Below the pieces are notes generated by a model. It saw nothing but the letters and a program-made list of their open reading frames with translations, was not told the DNA's origin and did not search any database. DNA of 64,000 nt from Strigamia acuminata (taxonomy: Eukaryota > Arthropoda > Chilopoda > Geophilomorpha > Linotaeniidae), in the NCBI GenBank assembly GCA_949358305.1, contig OX442322.1, forward strand, positions 3,348,001-3,412,000. The letters run 5' to 3'. A program made the translations under genes and the position numbers. Positions 51,809 through 62,066 of this stretch are shown here, in pieces; within the stretch, counting starts at the first letter, position 1; every line of letters starts with the position of its first letter.

Positions 51809-52556
51809 GCTGAATTAGCTGCCCCGTACTTGAAAAACACTTCACACACGCACTTATTCGCTCAAAAACCAGTTTGGAATACTGTTACTCGCAACTGGGT
51901 GCAGTGTTGCGAGGTTAGTTAGCTCTTATAATTATATTAGTAAATCCTATCACAACACTCAACTAATCAACTTAAATAACTAGTAATATGGAAATAGTAT
52001 TCAAAATAAAAACTGATAAACAAAAGTTCTATTCTTCCAGGTGTTGTGTTGATATTTCCTCGTTTTTTAGTGTTCTTATTGTCCAGAAAACCGTTGATTC
52101 TCGTGTCGTGTGCGTCCTGCACGTTTGTTCTGCAATTGTCCGCTGTTTTACTCTCAAATTCCGTCCGCTTATCCGTCCTCGAAATCCTGGTTCACACTTC
52201 ACGTGTGGTTGCCGAGAAAATGTTGTGTATTCCCCGCTGAATTCGTATCCCAGACGAAAAATCCACGTCACGTCGACGATTCGTATCGCGCCTCGCGATA
52301 TTTCCAAAAATCGTCCGAGAAACGGGAAAATAAACGTATAAGATAAGAGTTTAATATTGTTCGAACCCAATCAGTTATCCTGCGCTGTTTGATGGCCAGG
52401 ATTAGCTTCCAAAACCATGGATCCATTGCACGAACACGGGTTGTTTACATCCATCATGGGCGCCGCCATTTTGGATTTATGAGGAAAACTTCACTGCTGA
52501 CCTTCAACAGACTCATACTGCTTTGCACTCACTCTGGACGTTTTCCCTGCTATATT
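51809..52556 (-). other. Copia-I 5' leader
   Basis: About 750 bp non-coding, with GCCATTTTGGA at 52465-52475 near the primer site, in the same relative place as in Copia-1. Confidence 0.6.
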
Positions 52557-52570
52557 GTGGCCCATAACCT
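52557..52570 (-). other. Copia-I primer-binding site (internal tRNA-iMet type)
   Basis: Minus strand AGGTTATGGGCCAC directly inside the 5' LTR, the same as in Copia-1. Confidence 0.83.
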
Positions 52571-52903
52571 TGTTAAATAGTGATCCTAAATTGTGTGGAT
52601 AATGTATGGTGTCAGTGGTTTGGAAAAACTCCAAAAGCAGCAGAGAACAAAACAGGTGTTTACAGGTGTGAAACATCACATCAAGTGACAGTTTAATGAA
52701 CTATACAGTAACATATGATTCATCAGTTACATACAGAGAGCCACCTAGTGGCATAAAGTAAAAGATACACATGTAAACAAAGCATTAATAATACTCGAAA
52801 AGCTAAGCGCAAATACGTGTAAACAATTAATAGAATACAGAACAAGATGTCGCTTGATAATACGACATATAAAGCTATTACCAATACATGTTATATCTTA
52901 ACA
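52571..52903 (-). repeat. Copia-I 5' LTR
   Basis: Plus-strand start TGTTAAATAGTGATCC, end ATATCTTAACA, 333 bp. Shares the GTGTGGATAATG, AGTGGTTTGGAAAAACTCC and TTGATAATACGACATA segments with Copia-1 LTRs. Confidence 0.85.
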
Positions 52904-54735
52904 GAAAAAGTGACACTGAGAAGCATGCAAGTGAGAACTGAGACCAAGACAGACGACAGTTGGGCCGAACTCCCGTTCGACCTAGACGTCATACCGCAGA
53001 AAGTGCGAGTATTCCACTGCAATGTCTCGAAGTCACATTGCGAGACACTCTGTATGTTGCCCGTGACGATTGAAAACCAGAAGTTACTGCGACTATTAGA
53101 TTCCGGAGCGGACCGTTCTTTCATATCCGAAGATCTAGTCGAGAGCCTAGACATCGAAGAAAGAATGATGAAAGTAAACGAGAATGTAGAATTACTCACG
53201 GCTAATGGTTATGTAAAGCCAAGAGGCGTAATAAAAATCACCATCGATTGGAGGAGAGGGAACCTATCCCACCCCTTCTTGGTGCTGCCATCCCACGACA
53301 AGGTGTTCCTCCTCGGAATAGACATCATGGCTAAACTAAAAATACAGCCAAATCCGATAACGAGATCGTGGAATTGGATAAGCCCCGAAGGTGAAAGGCC
53401 CGCTCCAGTAGTACCCCAAAAATTACTGGACGAGGCCCAAGATAAGGAGGAATATGAAAGAGGATTGCGAAAATTCGTACAGGACTACGATTTCGTAGCC
53501 TTCGCTCTGGAGTTGCAAAGAAGCAACATGGTGGAAACGTTGGTCGAGGAAGCCGCTCTACAAGTCAACGAGGCTTCGTTATTAAGACGAGTACTCCGCA
53601 AACACGAGAGGATCCTCACCAAAACGCCCGGAAGAACGACCGAAGCCGTACACGAGATCGTACTGACAACAGACAAACCGATTCGCGTGCCGTACAAGGG
53701 GATGAATCCCCAAAAACGGGACATAGTGACCCAGATGTGTCAAGACATGCTCGATAAAGGCATCGTGATAGAAGCATTAGGCGAATACGCGATGCGAATT
53801 GTCCTAGTAATGCGACCAGGCTCCGAGCCTCGCTTGTGTATCGACTACCGCCCGCTCAATGCGATAACGATGATAGATCCGATACAGATGCCCTCCATCG
53901 AAGCGATTCTCCGTGAGCTGGCGCCATTTAATTGGGTAACCACCATGGACCTGTCAAAAGGGTACTGGCAGGTCGAACTTCGACCCGAGGATAAACTGAA
54001 GACAGCGTTTTACTCGCCTATAGGGCGACTAATGTTTAACGTGATGCCATTCGGACTAGTGAACGCACCAAGCACGTTCCAAAAGTTAATCGAGAGCGTC
54101 CTCGGAAACATGTTGCATGACTTCGTATGGGCTTATCTCGACGATATCATTATTGCGTCAGACACTTTTGAAGAGCACATAGTGCACCTCGACAAAGTAG
54201 TCTCCCGTTTGGCCAAAGCTGGACTCCATGTCCACCCCGGAAAGAGCAAGTTCTGCAGAAAGGAACTTGCCTTCCTATGCTATCGCATCGGAGTTGAAGG
54301 GATCGCCATTGATCCCGAAAAAGTACGAGCAATAAATAAATTCCCAGCACCTGAAGATATCAAGGGTGTCCAAAGATTCATGGGGATGATTAATTTTTTC
54401 GGCAGACTGCTCCCAAATTTGGCAGAAGTAGCCGCGCCCGTAACGGACCTCCTGCGAACCGACCGCGAGTTCGCATGGACGGCCGCATGCGAGGCCGCCT
54501 TCAACGCCATAAAACAGATGTTAGCCGACGTCGACAAAATGCCGCTACCCGATCTAAACCGACCATTCGTGCTGCATACCGACGCCAGCCGGATTGGCTT
54601 GGGAGCCGCCCTCTTGCAAAAACACACGTTTGACGGAGTGGAGCAAGAAGTCCCCTGTATGTTCATTAGTCGAAAAATACAGGGAGCCGAGAAAAATTAC
54701 ACGGCAACAGAACTAGAATGCTTAGCCGTAATAAG
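52904..54735 (+). CDS. Gypsy-C2 Pol: protease, RT and RNase H start
   Basis: The coding sequence enters from the Copia-I LTR, so the true start and all of gag are missing. Protease LLDSGADRSFISEDL near nt 53098, RT with LCIDYRPLNAI, MDLSKGYWQ and YLDDIIIAS (near 54138), RNase H with HTDASRIGLGAAL and NYTATELECLAV. The frame breaks at about 54735 in the RNase H by an extra G (AAGGGGCCG). The protein is a close homologue of Gypsy-B Pol along its full length. Confidence 0.92.
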
Positions 54736-56886
54736 GGGCCGTTCGAAAATTTCGTGACTACCTAGAGTATACGAATTTCGAAGTACAGACCGATCATCAA
54801 GCATTGAGCTGGCTGATGAAGTTAAAAGAGCCGTCCGGCAGACTCGCCAGATGGCAACTTGAACTCATGGCGTGCGACATAACAATAACATATTGCCCCG
54901 GAAAATTCAACCAGGTAGCCGATGCTTTATCACGAGCCCCGGCGTCCGACCCCCATAGTCCGGACGACGACGGTGAAGATGACTCGCGTCTCCTTTATTG
55001 TCCGACGCCCAGACGAATTTGGCGCCTCCGTAAAGCGAACGAATTGCCTGTGATGGAGCCCGCTGATAGAACATTTTGCGGTTTTTGGACTCGGACGTAC
55101 CAGCCGGCTGGAACGACCGACGCGACCACGGAGACGAAACCTCCGGTCGCCCATGAGGCCCCAAAAACTAGGCTGCGAGCCTTCACGGCCACAATAGAAA
55201 AGAAAACGCAATACGCGCCGCCAACAAGACTCGAGTTCGTCGAACATCAGGCGACCGATGCCAAATGTCAAATAATGACTCGGTTCCTAGAGAAAGGAGA
55301 ATATCCAGCCAACATGACGAATCCCCATCGCAGAAAGCAGTTCGCCAAGGAAGCTACCAGCTACCTGATCGACGACGGGCTGTTACTAAAATACCACCCG
55401 ACGTTTCAGGATGACCTTAGCGGAGCGGGAAACGCGATAAAAGTAGTGGTGCCTGTCTCGCTACACACCCGACTGCTGTGGCTGATGCACGGGCACCCAT
55501 TCGCCAGCCATGCCGGCATAGCAAGAACATTGTACCGCGTGAAGCAGATATTTTTTTGGCCTGGAGCTCGCCAGAAAATAACGAAATTTATTCGTCACTG
55601 CTCCCGGTGCCAAGCATGTCGACCTCGCAACAAAGTGGCCAGAAACACAATGTCCCTCGGCCCCTACGCTCCCTTCGATTGTTGGAGTGTTGATTTGATG
55701 GGCCCCAAGCCCACAACAAGCAACCGCAACATGTATATACTTGTAATTATGGACGTAGCGACCCGTTGGCCCGAGTTGTACGCTCTCGCGAAGCTCTCGG
55801 CGGCAAATATCGCCGAGTGTCTTTACGACGTGGCGTTACGATTTGGGTTCCCCCGGAAGCTCCTTTCCGATAACGGGCCCCAATTCAGGTCCAAAATATA
55901 CAAGGAGTTCTGCAAGAAATTTAAAATGGATATTTCAAACACCTCCACTTATAATCCTCAAACGAACCCCGTAGAAAGGCTAAACAAAGACGTGAAATAC
56001 GCTTTGACGGTGTTCACCGACGTACACAATCGGTGGGATGAGTATCTACGTGAGATAGCGTTCAGCATTCGCTCCACCGTATCAAGAACACGCGACTTCT
56101 CACCGGCGTTTCTTAATTTCGCCCGCGAACTAAGAATGCCGTGGGACCCGCGAGTTGCGGAGGCAGTGAATGTACTGGACGCCGCTAACCCACACGAGTA
56201 CGTATGTCGCTTGGAACAGACAATTTCCGACACATATCAGCACCTGATGACTCACATCTTTGACCTGCGAGAAAGAGTCGCAGAAAAAGAAGGAGAATTG
56301 GAGTTCACAAATTTTAAGGTCAACGACCTAGTGTGGAAGGAAACACACATATTATCAAATGCTGCAAGGGGCATCGCCGCGGGTCTGGCCGACAAAAGGG
56401 ACGGACCCTATGTAATTGTGGCAGAACACGGCGGCAACGCCTACCAGTTGCGCAGATTAGCAGATAATAAAAATTTCCAGTCGATCGTTGGCCAGGAATT
56501 AAAACCATATTTACCAGAATTTCGCCAGGAAATATGGGTGGAAGGTCAGACACACAGCGGCCAGGGTGGCACAGTGGTCGACACATTCCGAAATAACAAC
56601 GAAATTACCGAAAAAACAGACGGCGATGACGAATTTTTCGACGCCGAATCCCAACCCGCCGACGCTCCCGATCAAGCGGGGCAAACAGTCTCGGAGAGGG
56701 AGGAAGCAGAAAAAAATACTTCTGAAAAAGAAAAAAACAAAATTAGAAGAAGTAAACAATACCGCAACATCGGAGATGAGCGACCAAGTGGGAGCCGATA
56801 CCACTCGCGAGCAAAAACGCAACCTTCGACCGCGAAAATCGAAGAATATGTTCATCCAGGACGGAAAAATCACCGGGAGAAACTAG
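54736..56886 (+). pseudogene. Gypsy-C2 Pol: RNase H end and integrase (frameshifts)
   Basis: Resumes in another frame with VQTDHQALSWLMKL and DALSRAPASD. Integrase zinc finger HGHPFASHAGIART to CSRCQACR, catalytic WSVDLMGPK, LLSDNGPQF and NPVERLNKD; SH3-like region FKVNDLVWKE. Near 56776 a second frame change is implied: the Gypsy-B-like C-terminus (SKNMFIQDGKITGRN, compare PNPFIKDGKLVGK) reads in a third frame and ends at 56886. Two indels make this Pol inactive. Confidence 0.88.
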
Positions 56887-57287
56887 GAAGAAAGAAAATG
56901 GTCAAAATATGTGATTGCGGCGTCGTAAAGTTGAAGAAATTCACTTACGAGAGCTGCAACGCATGTCGAGACATAAAATTCGGCTAAGTCCGAGCTTCGT
57001 CATCAGTTATCACCGTCAATATCGAAAAGCGAGATTACATGACGTATCGGTCGAAACCCCGTAGCGTAACATGCGCACGGCTCGATCGCATGCGTCGTCC
57101 CCGTAGCTCCACGCTCACACGGACAAATCTCGTACCGTACGAGACGCGTCCGTGACCCACAATCCTCCGCGCCGATCAGTTCCGTTTCCGATTGTTCGCT
57201 GACACGAAAAGCACGCGTTCCTGACAATTTCCCCGTGAAATCGTTTTCAGAACCTCTTTTCTTCACGAATAATTAGATTTTCTCTTG
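56887..57287 (+). other. Gypsy-C2 pol-ORF3 spacer
   Basis: Some 400 bp after pol. One reading frame stays open to 56987 (a CDCGVVK and CNACRDIKFG stretch), but I regard it as fortuitous, since the Gypsy-B-like end is in another frame. No further signal noted. Confidence 0.4.
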
Positions 57288-57407
57288 ATGGCTGATCGAC
57301 GCAACCCGAGAATTGACCCCGACGCCTCGTCCTCCAGAGACGAGAGCGAAGGATTGGTCATCGAGGCGGAGGAAGAAGATTGGGATGAGCCGGAGCAACA
57401 ACTACAG
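57288..57407 (+). CDS. Gypsy-C2 ORF3 exon 1
   Basis: ATG at 57288, 40 codons, acidic (ESEGLVIEAEEEDWDEPEQQ), ending CTACAG at a GTAACA donor with an in-frame stop just inside the intron. It is the counterpart of Gypsy-B exon 1, which ends after NWDEPNEP and also in phase 0. The upstream TTCTCTTG context gives no distinctive acceptor. Confidence 0.7.
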
Positions 57408-57946
57408 GTAACATAAGATCTTCCTGTAAGATCGAAAATGTAATCCTCCGACATCCGACACCATGTCGGATTGTGGCGCGTGATAACTTGACTGATGAAT
57501 TCTTTTTTGTATTTATTTGTTGATTTCGGTAGAATCGGAGCTCGGGCGCGGAAACCTTTTTCGTGCTCGAAGATCTCTGATCTCCAAACGTGGACAAAGG
57601 AATTGTTTGCCAAAATGGCGTCGCTAAAACGTAGAAAAAACTAAAACTTTAAAGTAACGTTGAAATCTCGTAATAAATTAAATACGAGAAGAAAAGCTTG
57701 AATAAAAAACACCGATTCTTTTATATTAAGCGACGTTGTTTTGAGCGGACCTCCTGAATCTAAAAAAGGTAGCAAGAGAAAGACTGAGCTACACCAGCGG
57801 CCAACCACCGCGGACCTGCGAATAATCAGGACGGAGAGGAGCGGCCACAACCGAAAGAAATTTTGGTGCCACCGCCAATCTCGCAATTTTTTATTCCAAA
57901 TATTTATAAAAAGGGCATCGAAATTAAAATGTTTTTAATGCTTCAG
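57408..57946 (+). other. Gypsy-C2 ORF3 intron (putative)
   Basis: 539 bp, GTAACA to TTAATGCTTCAG. Stops in all frames near its start. Contains CCAAAATGGC (57610-57619), the reverse of the YY1-like motif, as the Gypsy-B intron also has GCCATCTTG. Confidence 0.62.
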
Positions 57947-59105
57947 GTCGACCCGCTACAATCATGGGACGCCCTGCCGTCTACAGTGCCCACCAAGGGC
58001 AACATCTTCCGGCTAGCGATGCCAGAATTTATCCGGCTAGCGTATCCAGAGGAGGACACCGATGTCTGGGCCCTGAGATTACGCTACTCCCGAGCGATCG
58101 AAGAATACTTTGACCGATCGAGGACGCTGCTCGAATGTTTGCCCAGGAAAATGCGAGAAAGAGTGGGGCCACGGATCAATCCCGCCTTTGATCCGTCAAG
58201 CCCTATCTTTTCGGAGCTACTTCGAGCTCGGTACGGTGGTACCGAGGCGGATGAGCACACCGGCCTTCGGTGGCGCAACGCCGCAACGCCAGAAGAGCGG
58301 AGACGAATCGTCCGCGAGGAGATCGCTCACCTAGAGCGAACGGCAACCAGTGCCGTAATACGAGTCTTGGAGCGGAATGGTTTCTCGACGGGAGAAATCA
58401 AAGAATGGTTACGAGAAGCCCGCGAAGACCGCCAAGCAATACCGTGGGTGCCGCCCGTCGGCTTCATCGCCACTCAAGCCGAGATGTGGCAGCTGCATCG
58501 AGTCGGTATCCTACAGAGCGGCACACGAGTCAGGAGGCTGAAGAGACAGGCCTCAAGCTCGAATAGCGGCCCCGCTCAGATTGGACAGGCCCTCTCCACC
58601 GAAGAGAGCGGCCCGTCGACGAGTGGGACGCAACCCGGCCATTCGAACAGTTGCGACTCAAGAACTCAAACAGTCGTCCAGTCGGGAGGCCTGCGCTCAG
58701 TTGTGATAGTACCCGCCTCATCCCACGAATTACGGATAAATCCAGAAGCCGGACCATCCAACTCGTGGAGTGACCAGGTCGACGAACAGGAGAGGCAAAC
58801 GGCTGCCACAGCCGCGCCCTCCCTCTTCCTAGTGCGCACCGTCCGACCGTTGGACGAAGAGTCAACCATGTTTGATCAAGCGGAACCTCCGTACAAAATC
58901 CGAAGAGACTCGGTAACCCCTTCGCACGTCGAGACTGCCAACACCAGGCGCAACCGGAAGAGCAGAGCTCGCCGCAGGCAAAGAATGCAAACCCTGTTGG
59001 CGAAACTCGCCGCCGCCGAGAAGAGGCCGACCGCCGCCTGGATTTTGGACTCACCGAGAGCCGAACCCGCAGCCGTGTCGTCCTCCAATCGGAAGAAGGG
59101 ACCCG
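57947..59105 (+). CDS. Gypsy-C2 ORF3 exon 2 (truncated by LTR-L)
   Basis: Phase 0 after the intron: VDPLQSWDALPSTVPTKGN, then FRLAMPEFIRLAYPEE and WALRLRYSRAIEEY, aligning with WREVIPILFRQALEE and the RLLLSRAISRY helix of Gypsy-B. GFSTGEIKEWLREAREDR and GFIATQAEMWQLHRVG are the best conserved blocks. A Ser/Pro/Thr-rich region follows, then an Arg-rich segment (RRNRKSRARRRQR) and a helical AKLAAAEKR. The stop at 59108-59110 is provided by the inserted LTR-L, so the native C-terminus is lost. Function unknown; no membrane or signal features. Confidence 0.72.
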
Positions 59106-59417
59106 TGTAGGTGAGTGGTGCGCAAATAATCGGCAAATGAACCGATGTGGAAGCGTGAAATAAAGCGCGTCGCAAATGCGCGACGGTTAATTCCGATAAC
59201 AGAATCGCGTGATGCGATTCGAGCGAGCGCGCGACTTATGGTCGCTTATATGCGCTTAAATAGCACTGAAGGTGCTCTAAAGTGAAAGTAAGCACTTAAA
59301 AACATAAAAGTTTAATGAAAAGTAAACCATATCTTACATAAATGGATTTCCAAAGGTGAAAAGATGTGAAAGTGCACACACCTGTGTGCGCTGCCATCTT
59401 GGATTCGGGATAAGAGT
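59106..59417 (+). repeat. LTR-L family copy in Gypsy-C2 ORF3, cut by Gypsy-D
   Basis: Starts TGTAGGTGAGTGGTGCGC and shares long blocks with 19048-19564 and 46002-46291 (GGAAGCG, CGCTTATATGCGC, GGTGCTCTAAA, ACTTAAAAACATAAA, TTTAATG, ATCTTACATAAA). A hairpin (GTGCACACACCTGTGTGCGC) precedes GCCATCTTGGA at 59393-59403. Gypsy-D's LTR begins at 59418, so the rest is outside the window. Confidence 0.68.
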
Positions 59418-60409
59418 TGTGGTGACCCGACTGGGGTGGGGCACGAAGAGTTTCTCTCGTGGCCTACATACGGGTAAAGAAGGGGAGTCGCACGCGCGCC
59501 TCCCTTCCCTCAGAGCATTGACATCCAGTCAATGGACGGGCGTCTGCCCTGGGGGAGTGGGGGAGATTCGTCTTCTCCACCATTGGGTGGCTTTAGTCAC
59601 CTGTCACCCCCCGCTTTGTGCAAAGGAATTCGCCTTGCACTGAGCGAGCAGAACCAACACAAAAATCAACCAAGATACACGTAAAAGCCAAACGTCCTAA
59701 AACGATCAAGCCTAAGTACAAAGACTTCAGGAGTGACCTAGGACTTTCAACGTGAGTACGATTGATTTGTGTTAACCTCCGCAGAGTAACCTGCGAAACA
59801 AGATTACCACACTATTTTAGCAAGCCAGCTAGAAATAGTAAACCTACTCCAATTTAGCGAGTTGTGCAGACAAACGGTCGCACAAGCCTAAATTGCAGTA
59901 ACCACGACGAGCGTTCCCGCCGCTGTGTGTATCGCCGGGAACCACCAAGCGTCCGCCGCTGTGTGATCGCCGGACACCTACACAAAACCCTAAACCTAGA
60001 CAACAGACCAGAAGTAAGCCCTTTAACTAGGCATTCACTCGCGCCCGACCAGCGTGAGCCCGAAGGACCGAACGAGAAACGTGAGACGAGGACGCCACTC
60101 ATTGCCACGCCGGCCCAAGACGACACCACGTTGCCACGCGGACGCCATCTTGGATCCAGAGCGCCAACAAAGGACGACCTCGACCAGTTTCCCGCCAACT
60201 TCATACACCTTACCTTTTACCTTTATTCCTTTATACATTTTATCCTTTTACCTGTACATTCCCATATAATAAATACATTTATTATATTTACCATTTTACA
60301 TTGTTTGCCGTTTCACATTATTTGGGTAACCGCTTGAGTAAAGCGGTGTTACGAGATTAGTAAGTGACTCATACCACGAGTTAGCGACAGACAGACGGTG
60401 AGCGCGACA
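59418..60409 (+). repeat. Gypsy-D 5' LTR (992 bp)
   Basis: TGTGGTGACCCGACTGGGG to GTGAGCGCGACA, with a tRNA-Pro primer site two bases later. AATAAATACA near 60270 could be the polyadenylation signal. GCCATCTTGGA at 60144-60154. Related to but clearly different from the Gypsy-C LTR. Confidence 0.82.
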
Positions 60410-60411
60410 CG

Positions 60412-60429
60412 TGGGGGCCCGTCCGGGAT
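60412..60429 (+). other. Gypsy-D primer-binding site, tRNA-Pro type
   Basis: TGGGGGCCCGTCCGGGAT: about 17 of 18 positions match the complement of metazoan tRNA-Pro. Confidence 0.83.
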
Positions 60430-60478
60430 CGATTTAAACGACTCGAATAGAACTTGAGATCATTTTTCATACCCAAAA

Positions 60479-61150
60479 ATGGCAGACAATATCCGAGTAA
60501 CGGATTCCGACTCCGACGCAAACAAGAGAGCTGGTAGCCGTAAAGGCGCCGATTATCATTTGCGATCTGGAGGTCCCTTACCCAAAGCCTCAGCGCACGA
60601 AGCGAGGCAAAAACGGCGCAAGCCTAAACCCGATCGCAGAAGCGCATCAGAGGCATCGCACCCGTCTCGTTCCGAGACGAGGCAGCGATTGGACGAGACA
60701 GAGCGGGGTGAAGAGCAATCTCACTCCAAACTGCCGCGTTCTAACCGTGACGGCGAGACGAGCGGAAACGAGGTTTTATCCCGTAACCCATCGCCTCGTC
60801 TAACGCACGACACCGAGGTGGGCAGTCCGAAAGCGGCGTCTCCGATACAAAAGACGGCCTCAAATACGACAGCTAATTCGGCACTAAACACGCCCATTAC
60901 GCAAAGCCGCCCAGCTTCGGTCAGGTCTGAAGGACACAAGTCCAATGCGTCAAAAACTGAGCGTGTTCCGAGCCAGCCTTACAGCGTCTCGGCCACATTG
61001 GTTGACACGATGCAGTTGGCACAGGCAGAAGGTGTACGATACACTCTGCCAACGGGAAAAATAACTGTGTACGAAACATTACAAATCGTACGTGCAGCTT
61101 TAAGAGCGCACAGGTTATCCCCAGAAATCACCGTTGTTGAAGGCGCATAC
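60479..61150 (+). CDS. Gypsy-D ORF1 (Gag N-terminus), cut by Gypsy-A'
   Basis: The ATG at 60479 opens MADNIRVTDSDSD, then ADYHLRSGGPLPKAS as in Gypsy-C, a long Ser/Arg/Glu/Thr-rich linker, and a helical segment (LVDTMQLAQAEG, YETLQIVRAALRAH). The frame is interrupted by the Gypsy-A' LTR at 61151; the ATAC at 61147-61150 is the left target. The following codons to 61180 belong to Gypsy-A'. A low-complexity Gag N-terminus precedes the capsid domain in Gypsy-B too. The remainder is outside the window. Confidence 0.68.
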
Positions 61151-61654
61151 TGTTACGTGGCTAAATGGGGATTGATTTAGTCCTACGTGACATGAATTTT
61201 ATCAAGAATGACACAGGGTTTTATATGTAAAATGCCTATTGGCTTTATTATTCAAAGTCGGACATTTACTAATGTAAATGTTCGGTCATCAGCTCTTATT
61301 ACATTTGTTCATTTATTAAACCTAAAACACATAAATGGTTCATTCAAATCAAATAAGTAACTAAATAAGGATGATGCTGTTGTCAATTCAATTCAGTTTA
61401 GGAAACCTAGTCCTGCCTGACCGTCAACCGGCTGGCAGTAGTAGGTGAAGGTAACAGTTTGAGAATCAAAAGAGATCTGAGCTCTCTGGCTTAATCAACT
61501 CACTAAGTAAACTCCTATTCCCCCTATCAACTAAGTTGAACGGTCTGTGCATCTAATTAGGTGCGCAGCGCCGTCTAGTGAGAATTCATTGTATTAAATG
61601 CCTAACAAAGCGAGCAGAGCCAGCCGATACACGGTACGGCTCTACCGCGTAACA
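61151..61654 (-). repeat. Gypsy-A' 3' LTR
   Basis: Plus-strand TGTTACGTGGC to TACCGCGTAACA. On the minus strand it starts TGTTACGCGGTAGAGCC as in Gypsy-A. The tract GCCCCCCCCTTTAATT (61655-61670) is the polypurine tract of the minus strand. Confidence 0.92.
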
Positions 61655-62066
61655 GCCCCCCCCTTTAATTTTTTCGGTCTCTCGAAAAACAATGAATTGT
61701 TCTAACTAACGCATCTCCTTTCACATTAAAAAAATTCAAATCATAAACTCAATTTTACAATTTTGAGAATCTCTTTTCATCATCCTTATTTTTACAAAAA
61801 TATAATATGATACCCTTTTCAATGTTTATAAATGTCATAGTCACTTTTTATTACACTTTTACATTGGAAACAATATTCAAAGTTTAAAATTAAATAAAAT
61901 TAACACTTTTCATCAATGATAACACTTTTTGGTTTTTTGTTTTATATTACTTTTTTTTCAGTTTTCAATTTTCTATAAAATAAAAAAAAAAACACACACA
62001 CAAAAAAAAATGTTCAAAGTTCGTGTTGATTTTACACTTATTCACTTAAAGAAGTTAAAGTTCACT
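61655..62066 (-). other. Gypsy-A' 3' untranslated region and polypurine tract
   Basis: The counterpart of 28834-29244: AT-rich, with an A run and AC repeat near 61983-62010, no coding, and a G8 polypurine tract next to the LTR. Confidence 0.75.

Larger units (their letters stand above)
49065..52903 (-). mobile_element. Copia-I, 5' part of a Ty1/copia element inserted in Gypsy-C2
   Basis: 5' LTR 52571-52903, primer site, leader, gag-protease and integrase on the minus strand. Gypsy-C2 pol coding starts right at 52904. The reverse transcriptase and RNase H are missing: the coding sequence breaks at 49065 against the 190-bp repeat. Very close to Copia-1 and Copia-G. Confidence 0.88.

Noticed and set aside
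46528-59105. Gypsy-C (LTR and ORF1) and Gypsy-C2 (pol and ORF3) as one interrupted element
   Set aside because: Possible, but the gag middle is missing, Copia-I and ORF-K junctions are rearranged, and no 3' LTR is available to test it; kept as two labels.
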